Positions 30,437 through 38,242 of a stretch of 64,000 nucleotides of DNA are shown here, one piece after another. The notes below the pieces were generated by a model, which searched no databases, was not told where the DNA came from, and was given only the letters and a program-made list of their open reading frames with translations. The stretch covers positions 1 to 64,000 of the forward strand of contig JABFQX010000009.1 in the NCBI GenBank assembly GCA_013141505.1. The letters are read 5' to 3'. Numbering within the stretch: position 1 is the stretch's first letter; every line of letters begins with the position of its first letter. Both the position numbers and the translations under genes were made by a program. This DNA is from Methyloglobulus sp. (GTDB lineage: Bacteria > Pseudomonadota > Gammaproteobacteria > Methylococcales > Methylomonadaceae).

Positions 30437-30655
30437 ATGTCAATTGCACAAATAAAAGCATTTTCTGAGCAAGCTAAAGCAGACCCTGAATTAAAGGAGA
30501 AACTGTTAGGCGTTCAAAAAATCAGGGAATTGATCGCACTGGGCAAAGAATATAACTTTGAATTGGATGAGGTAGAACTTTATCCACCCAACGAACCGCA
30601 ATTTGTCGAAGCACAACTGTCAGAAAAAATGACTAAGGCGTTACTCAGGATTTAA
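30437..30655 (+). CDS. Nif11 domain protein
   Basis: 72 residues with the Nif11 pattern at the start (MSIAQIKAFSEQAKADPELKEKL), chosen at ATG 30437 because AGGAG lies 8 bases upstream. Nif11 was named from nif clusters, and related domains serve as leader peptides of some ribosomally made peptides. No Gly-Gly cleavage site or Cys-rich core follows here, so it looks like the nif-type version. Last gene of the operon before a palindromic repeat. Confidence 0.85.
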   Translation: MSIAQIKAFSEQAKADPELKEKLLGVQKIRELIALGKEYNFELDEVELYPPNEPQFVEAQLSEKMTKALLRI

Positions 30656-30720
30656 ATGGTAAAGGTTGTACCGACTAAAGTGCAACCAAGCATTAAATCA
30701 TTGCAACTTTCAAAGTTCTT

Positions 30721-30803
30721 TGTCATTTCGAACGGTAGTGAGAAATCTTAAACCTTTATACATGCACCAACCCTTAAGATTTCTCGCTCTGCTCGAAATG
30801 ACA
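30721..30803. repeat. Palindromic intergenic repeat
   Basis: TGTCATTTCGA...GAGAAATCTTAA and TTAAGATTTCTC...TCGAAATGACA form a long interrupted palindrome. This GAGAAATCTTA repeat is widespread in bacterial intergenic DNA. Here it may also end the nif transcript. Confidence 0.7.
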
Positions 30804-30916
30804 GCACTAATTAAGCGCTTTGTAAGATAAGGCTGAATACTTATTAGTCTTGCTGATGGGGGATTTTATAACATTACTTCCGCCATCATAAACACCCACA
30901 AATACATTAAAAGCTA

Positions 30917-31360
30917 ATGAGTCCAGAAAGCGCTTTCGCCAAACACCGTCTGCTGCTCTACTACAAAGGCGACATCAGCGCGTTGACCTTGTTTGCCCAA
31001 CACAGTAATGGGAGCATTTGTTTTCCTGAGCCATTACCGGCGTTATCCAGTGCGTTGGAAGAGGAAGAATTTGAAGAGACTAAAGTGAGTTTGCATCCAG
31101 CCATGCTGGTTAATCATATCAATCAGCTATTAAACTTGGATAATGATTTATTGAAAGCCGAAGCAGGCTTTAGCGAACAAATCGACACACCGGCTGGCAT
31201 CATTACAGTTTATATGGCACGTTTCATGTTGCTGGATCCGCCACATAAATTGATGGAAAGCAGGGATTGCCGGATGAGGACGTTGCCGGAATTGCGGACT
31301 CGGCCACCTGCCGAAATGCAATTACTACGGCGTGCCTATGTCAAGGTGATGGAGTCCTGA
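30917..31360 (+). CDS. Conserved-looking protein of unknown function after nif operon
   Basis: 147 residues, soluble and acidic in the middle (SALEEEEFEETKVSLHP), ending with PAEMQLLRRAYVKVMES. No domain is recognised. The downstream Fe-S gene starts 1 base after its stop, with its ribosome binding site (GGAG) inside this gene's last codons, so the two are translationally coupled and probably act together. Confidence 0.7.
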   Translation: MSPESAFAKHRLLLYYKGDISALTLFAQHSNGSICFPEPLPALSSALEEEEFEETKVSLHPAMLVNHINQLLNLDNDLLKAEAGFSEQIDTPAGIITVYMARFMLLDPPHKLMESRDCRMRTLPELRTRPPAEMQLLRRAYVKVMES

Positions 31361-31361
31361 C

Positions 31362-32612
31362 GTGTTTGAGTATATGGACATGGATGTCACTGAACCCGAA
31401 GGGCGAACTGACTCCGGGCCATATATCCCTGATGCCGGGGAGTGTATTCGCTGCGGCATGTGCGTCAGTAGTTGCCCGACTTTTCGCTTGTTCCAAACTG
31501 ATGAAGAAACCCCGCGTAGGCGTATCCGTACCATCAGCAAAATCCTGGTTGAAAAATTACCGATTACTGCCGAAGAAAAATTCCATTTGGATAATTGTGT
31601 GCAATGCCGTGCCTGTGAGATGGTTTGCCCAAGCAAGATGGCTTACGGGCAATTGTTCGATGATGCTCAAGCCCAGATAAGCAATAAGCCGATTTGGTTG
31701 GCAAAACTGGCATTTTGGCTAATAGAAAATAAGCAGTGGCGAAGTAGGCTAATGCCATTGCTTGCTGCTTATTTGAAATCGGGTTTACAACAACCACTTC
31801 GGCGTAGTGGGTTACTGAACAAATTGCGCTTGGCTGACGCTGAATCGCTTATCAGAACACCGGCTTTAACCCCATTGGCCGGTTTCTACCCAAGCTCTAT
31901 CACCAAACGTGGACGGGTTGCATTGTTCACTGGCTGTATTGCTGAACATTTCGACCGCGAAACTTTGTTGGCAGCGATTAGGCTATTAAACGCCATAGGT
32001 TTCGAGGTGCTTTTACCACCACAACAAGGCTGTTGCGGCGCGATTCACCAACACAATGGTCAATCTGCCAAAGATCTTATCAATAACAACATTAAAACTT
32101 TCAATGCATTGGATGTTGAAGCGGTGCTTTATACCGCCAGCGGTTGCGGGGCAATGTTGAGTGAATATGACCGAAGCGATGATGACGCAGGAAAGCGATT
32201 CAGTGGGCGATTATCTGACGTAAATGATTTTTTGCTAAAACATTGGCCGGATGATTTGCAGTTAAAGTCATCCAACTTGAAAGTAGCAGTACACGAGCCA
32301 TGTAGCCAACGCAATGTCCTCAAAAACCAGCAAGTTGTTTATGCGTTGCTACAAAAAATTTCAGGAATAAGTATTGAAGCCTTGGCGGATAATCATATCT
32401 GTTGCGGCTCAGGTGGCAGTTATATGTTGACCCACCCTGAAAATACCGCACACCTAAAGGCATTGAAACAGCAAGCCATTATTGCAGCGCACGCTGATGT
32501 GGTTGTTAGCAGCAATTTCGGCTGTGCACTCTTTCTAGCTGACGAAAGCATTAAGGTTGAGCATCCTTTATTGCTGCTTTCAAGACAGCTTTACAAAGCC
32601 GCGCTCAATTAA
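31362..32612 (+). CDS. GlcF/HdrD-like Fe-S oxidoreductase subunit
   Basis: 416 residues from GTG 31362 (GGAG 7 bases upstream). Two 4Fe-4S motifs lie near the N-terminus: CIRCGMCVSSCPTF and CVQCRACEMVCPS. Two CCG domains follow: GCIAEHF...GCCGAIHQHNG and HEPCSQRN...CCGSGGSYML. This matches the glycolate oxidase iron-sulfur subunit GlcF or related lactate/heterodisulfide-type subunits. No glcD or glcE is next to it, so its flavoprotein partner is unknown; nearness to nif suggests an electron-transfer role. Confidence 0.85.
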   Translation: MFEYMDMDVTEPEGRTDSGPYIPDAGECIRCGMCVSSCPTFRLFQTDEETPRRRIRTISKILVEKLPITAEEKFHLDNCVQCRACEMVCPSKMAYGQLFDDAQAQISNKPIWLAKLAFWLIENKQWRSRLMPLLAAYLKSGLQQPLRRSGLLNKLRLADAESLIRTPALTPLAGFYPSSITKRGRVALFTGCIAEHFDRETLLAAIRLLNAIGFEVLLPPQQGCCGAIHQHNGQSAKDLINNNIKTFNALDVEAVLYTASGCGAMLSEYDRSDDDAGKRFSGRLSDVNDFLLKHWPDDLQLKSSNLKVAVHEPCSQRNVLKNQQVVYALLQKISGISIEALADNHICCGSGGSYMLTHPENTAHLKALKQQAIIAAHADVVVSSNFGCALFLADESIKVEHPLLLLSRQLYKAALN

Positions 32613-32805
32613 AGACGATTTGGTAACAATCCTCACCTTGTGAGGTTGAACCGCGATTTATTTGCATAAGCAGATGGGAATGGTCAAGCTAAAATGGCAT
32701 AAACATAAATCTTATGCGCTTCGTCCATACGGTGACGTAAGCCATAGCACAATAAACATTCCCATTTATGCCCTCGATTACACGGGAGCGGTTGTGACCA
32801 GTCTT

Positions 32806-34845
32806 TTAATAACTGACTCTAAATCCAACTTCCGCGCCACGTCCGGCTTCCGGGGCAAAGTTACGTAAATACGAAGTCGAATTGCGGATATTTTCATTCA
32901 ATAGATTGTTGCCTTTGGCGAATAACATTAATTGGGCATCTTTATAGGCTTTAAGTTTATATTGCGTACCCATATTCAAAAGAAAATAACCCGCAGTCGC
33001 GGGTTCAAAGTTGCCCGCGTTAGTTTGTGGCTCCGCACGGGTGAAGCGTAGATAACTGGTAAGATCGTCCTTGCCATAATCCAATTGTAAGCCGTAGCGT
33101 AACGGCGGCATACGCGGTACGTCACTGCCGTCATCAAATTGACCTCGGGTATAATCGCTGAATAAGGTCAAATCCAGAAAGCCAACATTATTTTCCATCA
33201 GGTTAAAAATTAATTTGGCTTCGTAACCTTTAAATATCGCATCGGCTTGGGTCGTGACCGCTAAGGGAACGCAATCAAGAAGGCAGGCTTCGCCATTTTG
33301 CCCGACAAATTGCCCACTGCGTTGTTGGGCTATGTAATTGCCCGCCCAATTGTGGAATAAGTCGATTTCAGCACGCAGCCAATCTGCTTTAAAGCGGTAA
33401 CCCAGATCAAGATTATAAGACGTTTCCTCTTGCAGCGCGGGATCACCGCGTTCAAAACTGCGGGTGGCATCGTGATAGCCATTGGCTAGTAATTCCTGCA
33501 CATTCGGCGCACGGGCCGAACGGGTGACCGCCAAGTTCAAGCTGTTGCGGTCGTCCAGTTTCCACAAGGCCGAAACCGACGCACTGACTGGGGTATAACT
33601 CAAGTTAGAAAAATCATCCGGCTCGATGTCGGTTTGTTCGACACGTAAACCCAATTGATATTTCACCTTGCCAATATCGAACGATTCCACCGCAAACACG
33701 CTGTAGCTGTTAATGTCGGAACGCGGGACAATTGAATCACCCGTGAGTTTTTCGGTGGCGTTGAAATCACTGGCTTGTGCCTGAAAGCCGACCATGCCGT
33801 GCAGTATTCCTAAATCCTGATGCGTTAGCTCAATCCGTCCTTCATAAGCCTTGTTGGTAAAGAACGCCCCTGGTTCGCCGTTAGTCACTTCGGTATGTTG
33901 ATAATCAGTGTAACCCAGGCGGGTACGCAGGCTTGTTGCGAAGTGGAACGGGTTTTTCAGCTCGCTTTTAAAATCGTACTTATTTTGCCTGAGTTCAATG
34001 CGCGTGGTTTCCTGCCCCTGTCCATCAGGCGCAATACCATAGTTATTGCTCAGATGATTAATCGAGGCACCCGCAAATCCGGGGACGCCAATCCAGGACA
34101 ACCCCACCGAACCGCTGATCGCTTCCGCATCGGTATTGTTTAAATAGCCTTTCGGGTTATCAACCACCGTCAATAACGGATCGATAACAGCAACCGCCGC
34201 CGTATCAATACCACGACCACCAATAGCGAGGTTATTGCGGTTACGATAAAAACCGTCGAGGTGATAAGCTATATTGCCTTGGCCGCCTTCCAGCTTCATG
34301 GTCGTGCTGGTTTCATCGGATGTGGAATCGAAGCGTTGTTCAAGCGCACCCGCCAATACTTTATCCTGCATCATGTTAGGGATGCGATTGTCGATAACAT
34401 TCACTATCCCGCCAATTGTACCGCTGCCGTATTGTAAAGTCGCAGGACCACGCAGCACTTCGATGCGTTCAGCAAGCAGCGGTTCTACGCTGGTGGCGTG
34501 ATCCGGGCTGATTGCCGAAACATCATTACTGCCAATGCCGTTATTCAGCACCCTTACCCTGGAACCGGCCTGACCACGTATCACCGGCGTGCCGACACCG
34601 GGACCAAACGACTGGCTGCTAATACCCAACTCGTTTTTCAAGGTGTCGCCGATGCTATTGCCAATTTTCATGCGTAGTTCATCGTCAGCTAAAGTAGTAA
34701 TCGGGGCAATTTGATTTCCGCTATCCTCTTGGGGCGATGCAGTAACGGTTATCGGCTCCAGTTCTAAAGCGGGTTGCTCTTCAGCGAACACCGGCAACAC
34801 AATCATGGTTACCGGAACAGTGAAATAAATAAGTTTTTTTCGCAT
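32806..34845 (-). CDS. znuD: TonB-dependent outer-membrane receptor, ZnuD-like
   Basis: 679 residues with signal peptide (ending VFA), a TonB-box-like segment EPITVTASP, a plug domain (DTLKNELGISSQSFGPG, PVIRGQAGSRVRVLNNG, IEVLRGPATLQYGSGTIGG) and a 22-strand barrel ending FRVSY. The plug resembles ZnuD of Neisseria, which takes up zinc or haem. It lacks the long His/Asp-rich loop of the neisserial protein. A Zur-box-like palindrome upstream and the neighbouring zur gene support zinc uptake. Confidence 0.85.
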   Translation of the reverse strand: MRKKLIYFTVPVTMIVLPVFAEEQPALELEPITVTASPQEDSGNQIAPITTLADDELRMKIGNSIGDTLKNELGISSQSFGPGVGTPVIRGQAGSRVRVLNNGIGSNDVSAISPDHATSVEPLLAERIEVLRGPATLQYGSGTIGGIVNVIDNRIPNMMQDKVLAGALEQRFDSTSDETSTTMKLEGGQGNIAYHLDGFYRNRNNLAIGGRGIDTAAVAVIDPLLTVVDNPKGYLNNTDAEAISGSVGLSWIGVPGFAGASINHLSNNYGIAPDGQGQETTRIELRQNKYDFKSELKNPFHFATSLRTRLGYTDYQHTEVTNGEPGAFFTNKAYEGRIELTHQDLGILHGMVGFQAQASDFNATEKLTGDSIVPRSDINSYSVFAVESFDIGKVKYQLGLRVEQTDIEPDDFSNLSYTPVSASVSALWKLDDRNSLNLAVTRSARAPNVQELLANGYHDATRSFERGDPALQEETSYNLDLGYRFKADWLRAEIDLFHNWAGNYIAQQRSGQFVGQNGEACLLDCVPLAVTTQADAIFKGYEAKLIFNLMENNVGFLDLTLFSDYTRGQFDDGSDVPRMPPLRYGLQLDYGKDDLTSYLRFTRAEPQTNAGNFEPATAGYFLLNMGTQYKLKAYKDAQLMLFAKGNNLLNENIRNSTSYLRNFAPEAGRGAEVGFRVSY

Positions 34846-34882
34846 TCCTTATACCCAATATTTCATATGCTTATATTTTTAA

Positions 34883-34897
34883 TGTTATATCGTTACA
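34883..34897 (-). promoter_or_regulatory. Zur-box-like site upstream of znuD
   Basis: TGTTATATCGTTACA, an imperfect palindrome with outer TGTTA and TTACA, lies about 40 bases upstream of the receptor start. It resembles the site at 35478-35492 and the gammaproteobacterial Zur consensus with ATGTTATA half-sites. Confidence 0.55.
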
Positions 34898-34941
34898 ATT
34901 ATTAGCAAAATAATTGATGTTATTCTTTCATACTTTGCCAG

Positions 34942-35451
34942 CTAACTGTTCGCCTGAGATTGTTTACAATGCTTACAGATGCCTTGTATTTCGATGGCTT
35001 TTCGATGAACCGTAAAGCCCGCCTGTTCGAGTTCTCTTGACACAGCTTCCATTACCATCATGCCTGGCCTTTCCTCGACTTCCTGACACTGTACACAAAT
35101 CAGGAGCAATTGTTCATGTTGTTGATCGGAACAACTGCAACCGATAAACGCGTTAAGGCTTTCTACTCGATGTATAAGCCCTTGTTCCAATAGAAAATCA
35201 AGAGCTCGGTAGACAGTTGCAGGTTTGGCTGACTGTTGCAGTGGTTTCATCTGATCAAGCAGGTCATAAGCCTTGACCGCTTTATGATTCCCCCAGATCA
35301 GTTCCAATGCCTTACGACGAATCGGCGTTAACTGCACACCGCGTTCCGCACAAAGTTTATCCGCAGTTTGGACTGCCTTATTACGGCAATCGTCATGGTT
35401 ATGGGTAGGTAGAGGTAATTCAATAAAATCCGAAACGGGTACAAAGTTCAT
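34942..35451 (-). CDS. zur: Fur-family zinc uptake regulator Zur
   Basis: 169 residues from ATG 35451 (GTGGGG upstream). Fur-family winged helix (LTPIRRKALELIWGNHKAVKAYDLLDQM, AKPATVYRALDFLLEQGLIHRVE split across 50-95) and metal sites: CSCSDQQHEQ and the C-terminal CKHC. The Cys-rich pattern fits Zur rather than Fur. It probably represses itself and the receptor gene when zinc is plentiful. Confidence 0.9.
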   Translation of the reverse strand: MNFVPVSDFIELPLPTHNHDDCRNKAVQTADKLCAERGVQLTPIRRKALELIWGNHKAVKAYDLLDQMKPLQQSAKPATVYRALDFLLEQGLIHRVESLNAFIGCSCSDQQHEQLLLICVQCQEVEERPGMMVMEAVSRELEQAGFTVHRKAIEIQGICKHCKQSQANS

Positions 35452-35477
35452 ATAAACCCCACAATTATTTATATAAT

Positions 35478-35492
35478 TGTTACTATATAACA
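35478..35492 (-). promoter_or_regulatory. Zur-box-like site upstream of zur
   Basis: TGTTACTATATAACA, with perfect outer arms TGTTA/TAACA, lies 27 bases upstream of the zur start, in a good position for autorepression. Confidence 0.55.
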
Positions 35493-35502
35493 TATCAATC
35501 AA

Positions 35503-36130
35503 TAGATCAATATTTAAGCTAGGGGATTTATAGATATTCCGAGAGCGTTCCGGCAGATAGCATTTGCAGATTATAAATGAACCCCTAAAAATTGCGCTTC
35601 ACAGTCTCAGCCCCCCCAATACCCAACGCAAAACCCCAAAACGGCACGCAAGACAAAGAAAAAACTGACCAAACGCAAGTTTACGGGTGCGTCAAATTGT
35701 CGCACCCCCAGAAGGCACATTTAAGCGTCAAAACCCAACTCGAAAAGAGCCGGTAAAATCGGCTGAGGCCATAAATACCAAGGCTTCGCAAAAAATATCG
35801 GCGACAAAAGATTTCTACCTCATCCCCCGAGAAATGAAGGGCAGGTGTGCAAAAAAACGCCACTTAATGGCAAAAGTTTATTTGACAAGGCAAAAGCCCA
35901 CACCTAAACTCCGTTGCAAGAAAAACGCTCCACCAAAAAAATAATAAAGCAGTATCCAAATTTTGAGAGAGAGGAAACCGGGGGGGTTGTTTACACCCAT
36001 CGTTGTCAACAACGACGGGACAGTTATCCGCAAAGGATAAGCGCGTAAACGAAAGCCTTAACCGTTGGCATTGATCGGCGATAACCCGTTCAGTGCTGGT
36101 TTGTACAATTTAATTTGTAGAAGGTTAACT
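35503..36130. other. Intergenic region between zur and HEAT-repeat gene
   Basis: About 630 bases. An 85-codon plus frame (35687-35944) encodes a very Lys-rich product without ribosome binding site or family resemblance and is probably not a gene. Promoters for the flanking genes must lie here. No repeats recognised. Confidence 0.35.
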
Positions 36131-37051
36131 ATGGGATCCTCTCGATCCTCACATTTTGCTTGGCAATTTCTGTTTGCCTGTTGGGCGTTAATCGCCGCAG
36201 GTAAACCTGTGCTTGCCCAACAGCCAGCCGACCAGAGCTCGCAACTTGGCCAGATGCCGAGCATACAATTCACCGTTATCCAACGACCAGCACCCTTGCT
36301 GCATCTCGAAGCCAGAAGTGCGCCGTTAGCGCAAATCCTGAAAACGATCGCCGACAAAACTGGCGCATTAATTCATTATTCCGTCTTGCCGGAAGCCCCA
36401 GTCACTGCCACATGTGTTGGCAGTTCAACCCAAGAAATCATGGATTGCCTGGTCGCCAAACAAGTTGGGCTGGTTGCCCACAAACCACAAAAAGACAAGC
36501 CTGCCGAATTTTGGTTGCTAGGATCCAGCGTGGGGAGTTGTCAGGCGGTGACGGTTGCGCCAGCGGTATCGCCAATCGCAGCAGTCGAACAGCAGCCCAC
36601 ACCTGAAGAGCAAGCGAAAATAGATCAGATGCTGCAAGAACAAATCGATCAACTGCTAAAACAAGCCGAATCCAAAGATCCTAACGTTCGTTCTATGGCA
36701 ATCAATTCCCTCGGTTCGTTGGGCGCTAAAAATGATCCTAATGTCGCTGAAGTCTTACGAAATGCACTGACCGATAAAGATGTCAATGTGCGTTCCCAAG
36801 CGATAACTGCCATCGCCGAACGTGGTGGGTCTGACGTTGCAGAACAACTCAGCGTAGCACTTAAGGATAATGACGCTAGCGTGAGATTATCGGCTGTGGG
36901 GCTGGCGAAAGAGGACGACATTGGTATTTTTCAGCAAGCCCTGAACGACAGCGACCTAACCGTTAAGGAGTTGGCGCAAAGCAGGCTTCAAGGACTGTCA
37001 TCCCCACAAAACCAAGGCAGCGAGGTAGAAGCGGTGGTGCCAGAAAACTAA
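36131..37051 (+). CDS. Exported HEAT-repeat protein with STN-like N-terminal domain
   Basis: 306 residues from ATG 36131 (GAAGG upstream), with a signal peptide ending near LAQ. Residues about 50-115 (HLEARSAPLAQILKTIADKTGALIHY) resemble the secretin/TonB short N-terminal domain. Residues 155-290 are HEAT-like repeats (SKDPNVRSMAINSLGSLG, TDKDVNVRSQAITAIAERG, KDNDASVRLSAVGLA). It probably acts as a periplasmic scaffold. The structured leader that follows suggests its transcript ends there. Confidence 0.7.
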   Translation: MGSSRSSHFAWQFLFACWALIAAGKPVLAQQPADQSSQLGQMPSIQFTVIQRPAPLLHLEARSAPLAQILKTIADKTGALIHYSVLPEAPVTATCVGSSTQEIMDCLVAKQVGLVAHKPQKDKPAEFWLLGSSVGSCQAVTVAPAVSPIAAVEQQPTPEEQAKIDQMLQEQIDQLLKQAESKDPNVRSMAINSLGSLGAKNDPNVAEVLRNALTDKDVNVRSQAITAIAERGGSDVAEQLSVALKDNDASVRLSAVGLAKEDDIGIFQQALNDSDLTVKELAQSRLQGLSSPQNQGSEVEAVVPEN

Positions 37052-37071
37052 ATGAAAAAATGTACAAAAAC

Positions 37072-37219
37072 AGCCTAGCTACTTGGTTAACCAAGCAGCT
37101 AGGCTCACGGAACAAGCGATAGGGAAATCGCTCACCGGTTGCTGTAGAAGAGCAACCGGTAATAACGGCGGGTGGAGTTTTCCACTGCCAAACATCAGAT
37201 CGCTGGGTAACTCGGCGAT
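37072..37219 (+). ncRNA. Candidate structured leader with five hairpins
   Basis: Five successive stems in about 150 bases: AGCCTAGCT/AGCTAGGCT enclosing TTGGTTAACCAA (37072-37105), AGCGAT/ATCGCT (37115-37132), ACCGGTTGCT/AGCAACCGGT (37134-37160), a GGC-GGTGGA/TCCACT-GCC stem (37168-37189) and ATCGCTGGG/CTCGGCGAT followed by TTTTATAATT (37199-37228). The last stem lies just before the ribosome binding site of the gene at 37253, as in riboswitch or attenuator leaders. I cannot match it to a known riboswitch class. The first stem could be the terminator of the HEAT-repeat gene. Confidence 0.5.
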
Positions 37220-37252
37220 TTTATAATTCTTATGTCCACTTGGAGATATTAA

Positions 37253-37816
37253 ATGAAAAAAACTACGTTGAGAACTCTTTTAGCTGTTTCAGCCTTATCG
37301 ATTGCATCTGGTTATACCGTATTGGCACAGGCGCATTGTATTGGTGCACAAGTTGCCGCACCTATAACTGTTGCACAATTTAATCCATCAGAAATTGTCA
37401 ACGACAGCACAAACGCATTGCAATACGACAGCTATACAACCATCTGCCCGGCAGGCAGCACTAAAATGGTTGGAAGGGTTGCCAGGATTGCCGGCCCTGC
37501 TGCTGGAAACATAACACTTAGGATTGTCAGAAATACCGGTGCCGGCCTTTCTACGGCTGTAAGTGATGCAGCCCCCGGTGTAAACCAATGCGATACGAAT
37601 GCTGATGCTATAAGTGGCGCCGGTGTACCCAGTGCTTTTACAACCAGTGCTGGCGGCGCAGGGGAATATATTCTCATGGTGTCTAAGGATGATGCCGGGG
37701 CTTCTGGGACATATAACGTAGAAGCGCATTGCCAGGATGCTGCTGGCAATGAGTTCGACCCTAATAGACCTTCCGCGTCTGCACTCATCGGATGGGACAG
37801 GGTTTTCAACCACTAA
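37253..37816 (+). CDS. Secreted protein of unknown function
   Basis: 187 residues; GGAG lies upstream of ATG 37253. A signal peptide ends near AQA. The mature protein is small, Ala/Gly/Thr-rich and has five Cys (for example AHCIGAQ, TTICPAGS, NQCDTN, EAHCQDA). Its layout (D-x-YT..C.AG, then RV, ending with a Cys in a AHCQDAAGNE-like segment) resembles the C-terminal domain of the cytochrome-like proteins at 841-2733 (DGYTVTCGAGT...DIYCRNAAGAK), without a haem motif. Expressed from a structured leader. Role unknown. Confidence 0.7.
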   Translation: MKKTTLRTLLAVSALSIASGYTVLAQAHCIGAQVAAPITVAQFNPSEIVNDSTNALQYDSYTTICPAGSTKMVGRVARIAGPAAGNITLRIVRNTGAGLSTAVSDAAPGVNQCDTNADAISGAGVPSAFTTSAGGAGEYILMVSKDDAGASGTYNVEAHCQDAAGNEFDPNRPSASALIGWDRVFNH

Positions 37817-38023
37817 TGATCATCTAACTGGGGCGGTAGGCTAAATCCATCCAGCCTGCCGCCTTTTCAGCTTAACTATTGTTAATTTAATTGAGGATAA
37901 CGTTTGCAACGATATTCTCAATTCTACATATTCCAGAAAGATTTAACTGGCAAATTCGTATACCAAAGAAACTAAAAATAAAAATTAGGACAGCCACACC
38001 TACTAAAAATAACAGGGGAATTT

Positions 38024-38242
38024 ATGATCAGCAGTATCAATACAGCAAAAATATTATTCGTTGCCGCTTTAATTTCAGCCTGCGCCCCGGTGCAGCCCTG
38101 GGAGCGCGGCAACCTTGCCAAGCCGCAGATGGCGTTAGATCCATATCCGTTACAAAGTGCGTTAAGGGCGCATAATTATGGTAGCCGCGAAGCGGCGGCG
38201 GGTGGCAATGCCGCGCAAGGGGGTGGTTGTGGGTGTTATTAG
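38024..38242 (+). CDS. DUF4266 lipoprotein, cassette 1
   Basis: 72 residues with lipobox (ISAC), then PWERGNLAKPQMALDPYPL and the C-terminal QGGGCGCY. A block of 34 residues from VQPWERG to NYGSRE is identical in the cassette 2 and 3 paralogs, although about half the codons differ by silent changes between copies 1 and 2. The mature form is lipid-anchored, probably in the outer membrane, and carries just two other Cys, in the GCGC tail. The end of the gene (AAGGGGG then GTG) may serve as ribosome binding site and start of the overlapping barrel gene. Start has AGGGGAA upstream. Confidence 0.88.
   Translation: MISSINTAKILFVAALISACAPVQPWERGNLAKPQMALDPYPLQSALRAHNYGSREAAAGGNAAQGGGCGCY

Noticed and set aside
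32662-32868. 68-codon plus frame after the GlcF-like gene
   Set aside because: It runs into the 3' end of the receptor gene on the other strand and has no supporting signals.
35687-35944. 85-codon Lys-rich plus frame
   Set aside because: No ribosome binding site or family resemblance; composition suggests translated non-coding DNA.
37072-37228. Cobalamin, c-di-GMP or manganese riboswitch
   Set aside because: The conserved boxes of these classes could not be found, so no class was assigned.
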